Source: Geodermatophilus obscurus (GTDB taxonomy: Bacteria; Actinomycetota; Actinomycetes; Mycobacteriales; Geodermatophilaceae). Taken from it: DNA of 64,000 bases. The notes below the pieces were generated by a model. The model was not told the origin of the DNA. It did not search any database and worked only from the letters and a program-made list of their open reading frames with translations. The stretch lies in assembly GCF_900115395.1 (NCBI RefSeq), contig NZ_FOWE01000001.1:620001-684000 (forward strand), in the 5' to 3' direction. The translations under genes and the position numbers were made by a program. Shown here piece after piece: positions 60,578 through 64,000 of this stretch (positions are counted from its first letter, which is position 1; each line of letters begins with the position of its first letter).

Positions 60578-61272
60578 GGCGAGAGGAAGCCGCACGTGCC
60601 GAGGACGGGCTCGGCCTGCCGGGACAGTCGGTACGTCCCGGCGGCGCGCAGGTGGTCGGCCTCACCGAGCTCGAGGGCCGCCAGTCGTCCCCCGGTGCGC
60701 TTCGCCGCGGCGAGCGCGCCCGCCCGCCACCGTTCGCGCCAGTCCGCCACGCGCGGCCGGACGAGGGAGACGGCAGCTGCGTGGAAGGCTGCCAGCGCAG
60801 CGCTGTCCCCGCCCTCGGCGTGCCGCCGCAGCTCGAGGAACCCCTCGACGGCGAGATCGCGGCGGGCACGGGCCCGCTCCGGCGACGGGCTCCCGTCGGG
60901 TCCGGCCAGCGAGGTGGCCGGGGCGTAGGCCTCGGGGTCCCGCAGGTGCTCTGCGGGCAGGGTGAGCACGGCGTCGCCGGCCTCGGGCAGCCCGCCGTTC
61001 TCCATGACGACGACCACCTGCAGGTCCTCGTCGTTCACCGCACGGTGGATCGTCCCCGGGGTGAACTCGACGACGTCACCCGCGACGAGCGGCACCTCCG
61101 CGGCGCCGCCGGCCAGGGCGAGGGTCTGCAGCCGACCGCGACCGCCGACCACGACGTAGGCCTCCGAGCAGCACAGGTGCAGGTGCGGCGACCCTCCGTG
61201 CAGCCCGTCCGCGGTTCCCCACGGATAGACCGACAAGCCGGTCAGCCCCACGGCCCCGGGCAGCGGCGGCAC
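60496..61272 (-). CDS. Cupin-domain protein
   Basis: 258-aa protein. Cupin at about 20-110: H30-L-H32 with E37 (S-E-A-Y-V-V), G-R-G-R-L, and the second motif P-G-T-I-H-R-A-V give a metal site. The C-terminal ~140 residues are helical (A-R-R-D-L-A-V-E-G-F-L-E-L-R-R), unlike simple one-domain cupins. GTG 61272; the upstream gene reads open into this gene. It probably belongs with the sugar-type genes upstream and may act as an isomerase or regulator-like accessory. Confidence 0.87.
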   Translation of the reverse strand: MPPLPGAVGLTGLSVYPWGTADGLHGGSPHLHLCCSEAYVVVGGRGRLQTLALAGGAAEVPLVAGDVVEFTPGTIHRAVNDEDLQVVVVMENGGLPEAGDAVLTLPAEHLRDPEAYAPATSLAGPDGSPSPERARARRDLAVEGFLELRRHAEGGDSAALAAFHAAAVSLVRPRVADWRERWRAGALAAAKRTGGRLAALELGEADHLRAAGTYRLSRQAEPVLGTCGFLSPYLPECVPSPVPVGVVGEDTPAPARRR

Positions 61273-62212
61273 CCGCTCTCAGCGCGTGCTCCGCCACGAA
61301 CGCCTCCACCTCGGCGCGGTCCCACGGCCGGTCGGCGACCACGACCCGGTGCCGCAGGCCCAACGAGTCACCGGGCGCCACCGTCACCTCCTCGCTGAAG
61401 GCCGGCGAGGGGTTGACCGCGGGGAACGGCTCCCGGCGGACGAACCAGCGCAGCGGTACCGGCGCGGAACTGGTGCCGGCGAAGAACAGCAGCGTCGCGC
61501 CGCCGTCGACCTCGTCGTGCTGCCCGGTGTCGGCCGGCCACGGGGACGACGCGCCCATCGGCTCCGCCGGGGCGCCCGGGTCGGCCAGGAGCACCTCGCC
61601 CCCGGTGAACCCGCGGGGCCCGCGCCAGAAGAACCCGGTGTAGCCGGCGTCCGGACGGCCGTGCGTGGTCGGGCTGCCGACGTGCAGGTCGGCACCGCGC
61701 ACGTTGCGCAACTCGGTGGCGAAGTCGAGGGTCCAGGTGCCCCGCTCGACGTCGAGGCCGTGCCAGCGCAGCTCGCGCCGCTCGCTGATCCAGTCCTCAC
61801 CGGCCGCGGTCACCCAGGTGAGCTCCTCGACGAGGCAGACCTCGGCGTCGCCGGCCCGTATGGCGGCGAACCCGTCGTGCCGCATCCGGCCGACGTTGTC
61901 GACCGGCACGTAGCCCTCGCCGTGCCGGTAGCTGTAGCCGCCCCAGAAGTTCTGGTCGTCCAGGTGCGAGACGGTCATCTGCAGGCCCTTGTGCCACCGG
62001 TGGTCGTGCGGCCGGTAGGCCGACACCAGCGCGCCGGAGAGCGTGCGAAGCGGGTGCAGGTAGGGCTTGGGCGCCTCGAGGGCCGGCACCGCGGAGCCCA
62101 GGTCGTAGGTGGCGACGGCGACCCGCCCGGAGCCCTGCCCCACGCCGTCGCCCTCCACCGCGACGACGACCCGGCGGCCGTGCTCGTGAGTGACCCGGAA
62201 CGCCGCGCTCAC
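61076..62212 (-). CDS. DUF6807 (PmoA-like) family protein; probable 3' frameshift or long overlap
   Basis: Open frame of 378 aa. GTG 62212 overlaps the oxidoreductase stop as GTGA. The conserved part runs to about residue 310 and includes P-H-D-H-R-W-H-K-G, N-F-W-G-G, H-V-G-S-P-T-T-H-G-R-P-D-A-G-Y-T-G-F-F-W-R-G and an end near E-V-E-A-F-V-A-E-H-A-L. After that the frame runs 68 more codons, opposite in style, straight through the start of the cupin gene (197 bp overlap). A TGA in the +1 frame lies at 61279-61281, where the family would end. Either a base is missing or the tail is real. Role: sugar-related, inferred from its partners. Confidence 0.75.
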   Translation of the reverse strand: MSAAFRVTHEHGRRVVVAVEGDGVGQGSGRVAVATYDLGSAVPALEAPKPYLHPLRTLSGALVSAYRPHDHRWHKGLQMTVSHLDDQNFWGGYSYRHGEGYVPVDNVGRMRHDGFAAIRAGDAEVCLVEELTWVTAAGEDWISERRELRWHGLDVERGTWTLDFATELRNVRGADLHVGSPTTHGRPDAGYTGFFWRGPRGFTGGEVLLADPGAPAEPMGASSPWPADTGQHDEVDGGATLLFFAGTSSAPVPLRWFVRREPFPAVNPSPAFSEEVTVAPGDSLGLRHRVVVADRPWDRAEVEAFVAEHALRAGAAAARGRGADRLVGLSVGNRGRAARRVAAPAPVLLGGLRRGRRSRSAADPRPGRRRRGGAARRG

Positions 62213-63312
62213 CGGGCACCGCCCGCGGTGAGCAGTTCGCCGCCGAACCGGTCGTAGTGCGGGCTGCCCGGCACCAGGTCGGCGCGGGCGACGCTGCGGC
62301 CGGTCGCGGCGGACCGGTAGATGCCGGTGACCAGCTCCATCGTCTCCCGGCCCTGCCGGCCGCTGACCAGCGGACGCTCGCGCCGGTCGAAGGAGTCGAG
62401 GAGGCTCCGCAGCTGCGCCGCGTGCCCGCTGGGCAACTCCACGGTGGGGTGCCCACCGAGGAGGTCGCGGTCGGTGGCGTGCGGCGCCGGGGTCCACGTC
62501 CAGTCGGCGTCGCCGTAGCCGTAGAGGTGCTGCAGCTCGACGGTCGCGTCGGTGAAGTCGAAGCGCAGGTAACTGGTCTCCCGGGGCGACAGCACGCTGT
62601 TCACGACCGAGGCCATCGCGCCGGACTCGAAGGTCACCACGGCCATCGCGACGTCCTCGGTCTCCACGGGGCGGTCCAGGGTGCCGGTGACCGCGGTGAC
62701 CTCCCGCCAGTCGCCCAGCACGGAGAGCAGGAGGTCCATCGGGTGACTGCCGTGGCTCATCGTCGGCCCGCCGCCCTCGGTCCCCCAGGACCCCCGCCAC
62801 GGGACCTCGTAGTAGGCGTCGTCGCGGTACCAGAGGGTGTGGCACACGGCGACGAGCGGGCGGCCGAGCTCACCGGTGCGCACCTGCTCGCGCAGCCGGG
62901 TGGCACCGGAACCAAACCGGTGCTGGAAGACGAAAGCCACGTACGGGCCGCCCTCGCGCTCGCGCCCGGCGACGGCGTCGAGCTCGGCGAGGGAGAGCAT
63001 CGGCGGCTTCTCGCACCACACCCAGGCGCCGGCACGTAGGCACGTCGTGACGCCGTCGAGGTGCGCCGCGGGCGGCGTGCAGAGGGTGACGAGGTCGGGC
63101 GACTCGGCGGCGAGCATCGCGTCCAGGTCGCCGTACGAGCGGGGGACGTCCCACCGCCCGGCGAGCTCGGCCGCCCGGGCCACGTCGACGTCCACGAGGG
63201 CGACCACCCGGACGCGGTCCCCCATGTCCGGGAGGGCCGGGAGGTGCCGGTCGTGGGCGATCTTGCCGGCTCCGACGACCGCGACGCGGACCGGTTCGGT
63301 TGAGTGCTGCAC
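62209..63312 (-). CDS. Gfo/Idh/MocA family oxidoreductase
   Basis: 367-aa NAD(P)-dependent oxidoreductase. GTG 63312 follows GAGGAG. Rossmann start V-A-V-V-G-A-G-K-I-A-H, then C-T-P-P-A-A-H and C-E-K-P-P (the E-K-P motif with catalytic Lys), and the C-terminal domain G-G-P-T-M-S-H-G-S-H-P-M-D-L-L. Members oxidise inositol, glucose-fructose or other sugars. The gene is first in an apparent operon with DUF6807 and cupin genes. A LacI-type operator lies about 140-155 bp upstream. Confidence 0.93.
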   Translation of the reverse strand: MQHSTEPVRVAVVGAGKIAHDRHLPALPDMGDRVRVVALVDVDVARAAELAGRWDVPRSYGDLDAMLAAESPDLVTLCTPPAAHLDGVTTCLRAGAWVWCEKPPMLSLAELDAVAGREREGGPYVAFVFQHRFGSGATRLREQVRTGELGRPLVAVCHTLWYRDDAYYEVPWRGSWGTEGGGPTMSHGSHPMDLLLSVLGDWREVTAVTGTLDRPVETEDVAMAVVTFESGAMASVVNSVLSPRETSYLRFDFTDATVELQHLYGYGDADWTWTPAPHATDRDLLGGHPTVELPSGHAAQLRSLLDSFDRRERPLVSGRQGRETMELVTGIYRSAATGRSVARADLVPGSPHYDRFGGELLTAGGAR

Positions 63313-63610
63313 GTGTCTCCTCGGACGTGGCTCCCGGCCGCCGGGAGTGGCCGAGGACGGAACGGACCCCGACTCGCGGCTCCCCGTACCGACGACCGCG
63401 CGCACCGGACGTTCCAGCGGACAGGAGCCGGTCCTGAGCTCGGGAGCCCGTCGGGCAACCGCTTTCCACGCCCAACGCAGGCGTGGGGGTGGTGTCAAGC
63501 ACAGGCCATGCCGGCCACGGTGGGGCCGCGCGGCGGTGGCACCCGGCCCCGGCGTGCGGGGTCCGTTCCCCGGCCCGTCCCCCCGCTCCGCGCAGTGGCG
63601 ACGTCGTTCC
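63313..63610. other. Intergenic region before the sugar-type operon
   Basis: 298 bp without a supportable gene. The only recognisable site is the LacI/CcpA-like element at 63454-63467. A promoter cannot be assigned with confidence. Confidence 0.5.
63454..63467. promoter_or_regulatory. LacI-type operator candidate
   Basis: Read on the minus strand, GGAAAGCGGTTGCC resembles LacI-family sites (A-A-A-G-C-G-C-T-T type). It is off consensus at several positions. Location upstream of a sugar-type oxidoreductase makes it plausible. Confidence 0.4.
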
Positions 63611-64000
63611 TCAGCGGTCGGCCCTGCCCGTCTCGTGCTCCTCACCGCGCGGAGCGGCCGGGAGACCGCGGACGGCCGCCACGGTCGGCGTGAGCTCGTA
63701 GCGCGGCCGGCGGCCGGCCGTGAAGCGGAGCAGCTCGTCGACCATGAGCGCGAAGAACTGCGGGCGCGATCTCGCGGTCACCCCGGCGATGTGGGGCGTC
63801 AGGAAGACGTTGCGGCAGGACTTGATCGGGTGGTCCGCCGGCACGGGCTCCGGGTCGAAGACGTCCAGCGCCGCGAAGACGTCCCCGGGGAGGAGCCGCT
63901 CGAGCAGCGCCCGACCGTCGACGACGGCACCGCGGCTGACGTTGACTAACGCCGCCCCCGGACGCAGCCGCTGCAGCTGCGCGGCTCCCACCAGCCCGCG
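63611..64000 (-). CDS. D-isomer-specific 2-hydroxyacid dehydrogenase, 5' end cut by window edge
   Basis: C-terminal 129 codons of a D-2-hydroxyacid dehydrogenase; the N-terminus lies past 64000. Visible: L-R-P-G-A-A-L-V-N-V-S-R-G-A-V-V-D (NAD domain with substrate Arg), A-L-D-V-F-D-P-E-P (catalytic Glu), and T-P-H-I-A-G (catalytic His). Stop at 63611. The transcription direction agrees with the sugar-type genes downstream, but a 298-bp gap separates it, so it may be in another operon. Confidence 0.93.
   Translation of the reverse strand, partial: RGLVGAAQLQRLRPGAALVNVSRGAVVDGRALLERLLPGDVFAALDVFDPEPVPADHPIKSCRNVFLTPHIAGVTARSRPQFFALMVDELLRFTAGRRPRYELTPTVAAVRGLPAAPRGEEHETGRADR

Noticed and set aside
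61240-61300. Programmed frameshift between DUF6807 and cupin
   Set aside because: No slippery heptamer or downstream structure was seen; a sequence error or simple overlap is more likely.

Overview
The window is a very GC-rich actinobacterial chromosome segment with GTG starts, four-base GTGA/ATGA gene overlaps and almost no AT-rich sequence. The protein styles and gene order point to the Geodermatophilaceae (Blastococcus/Geodermatophilus/Modestobacter type); this assignment is an inference from style, not from a marker gene. I see about 60 protein genes, no rRNA or tRNA, no CRISPR array and no transposon.

Left block (1-11.5 kb, minus strand): gcvP (cut by the left edge), a MerR regulator, a bifunctional nuclease, FtsR-like MerR, a GarA/OdhI-type FHA protein, gcvH, DUF881, small basic protein, DUF881, PgsA-like synthase and an EF-G-like GTPase. 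From gcvP to PgsA the order matches the Rv1832-Rv1822 block of Mycobacterium tuberculosis. It joins glycine cleavage, the 2-oxoglutarate dehydrogenase inhibitor, a division regulator and membrane-lipid genes. Three near-identical palindromes spaced 41-42 bp apart precede gcvP.

11.6-25.3 kb: PP2C phosphatase, secreted M43-like metalloprotease, orphan sensor kinase diverging from a P-type ATPase, P-loop kinase, secreted helical protein, class A-like serine hydrolase, a protein with a 12-bp tandem repeat, a PadR regulator with a 27-bp operator-like palindrome, an alpha/beta hydrolase and a CocE-type hydrolase.

25.4-36.3 kb: a five-gene branched-chain amino acid/amide ABC importer (livKMHGF type), intracellular PHA depolymerase, dodecin, and an ECF sigma/anti-sigma pair followed by an ABC exporter pair.

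36.4-41.8 kb is a signalling island: MEDS-STAS and MEDS-HATPase proteins transcribed divergently (with a sigma-B-like promoter), a free HATPase anti-sigma-type protein, RidA, and a 747-aa EAL-DICT-LOV-GGDEF protein that looks like a light-sensing c-di-GMP enzyme.

41.8-55 kb: pyruvate carboxylase, an NTF2-like gene broken by a frameshift, a GH13 glucosidase-like enzyme, the cytochrome bd operon cydABDC, and a DrrAB-type exporter. 55-64 kb: phytanoyl-CoA dioxygenase-like gene with divergent AraC regulator, GNAT, MFS, LysR/EamA pair, and a carbohydrate-type cluster (2-hydroxyacid dehydrogenase cut by the right edge, Gfo/Idh/MocA oxidoreductase, DUF6807, cupin) with a LacI-like operator in front. 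No gene-free stretch exceeds 300 bases.
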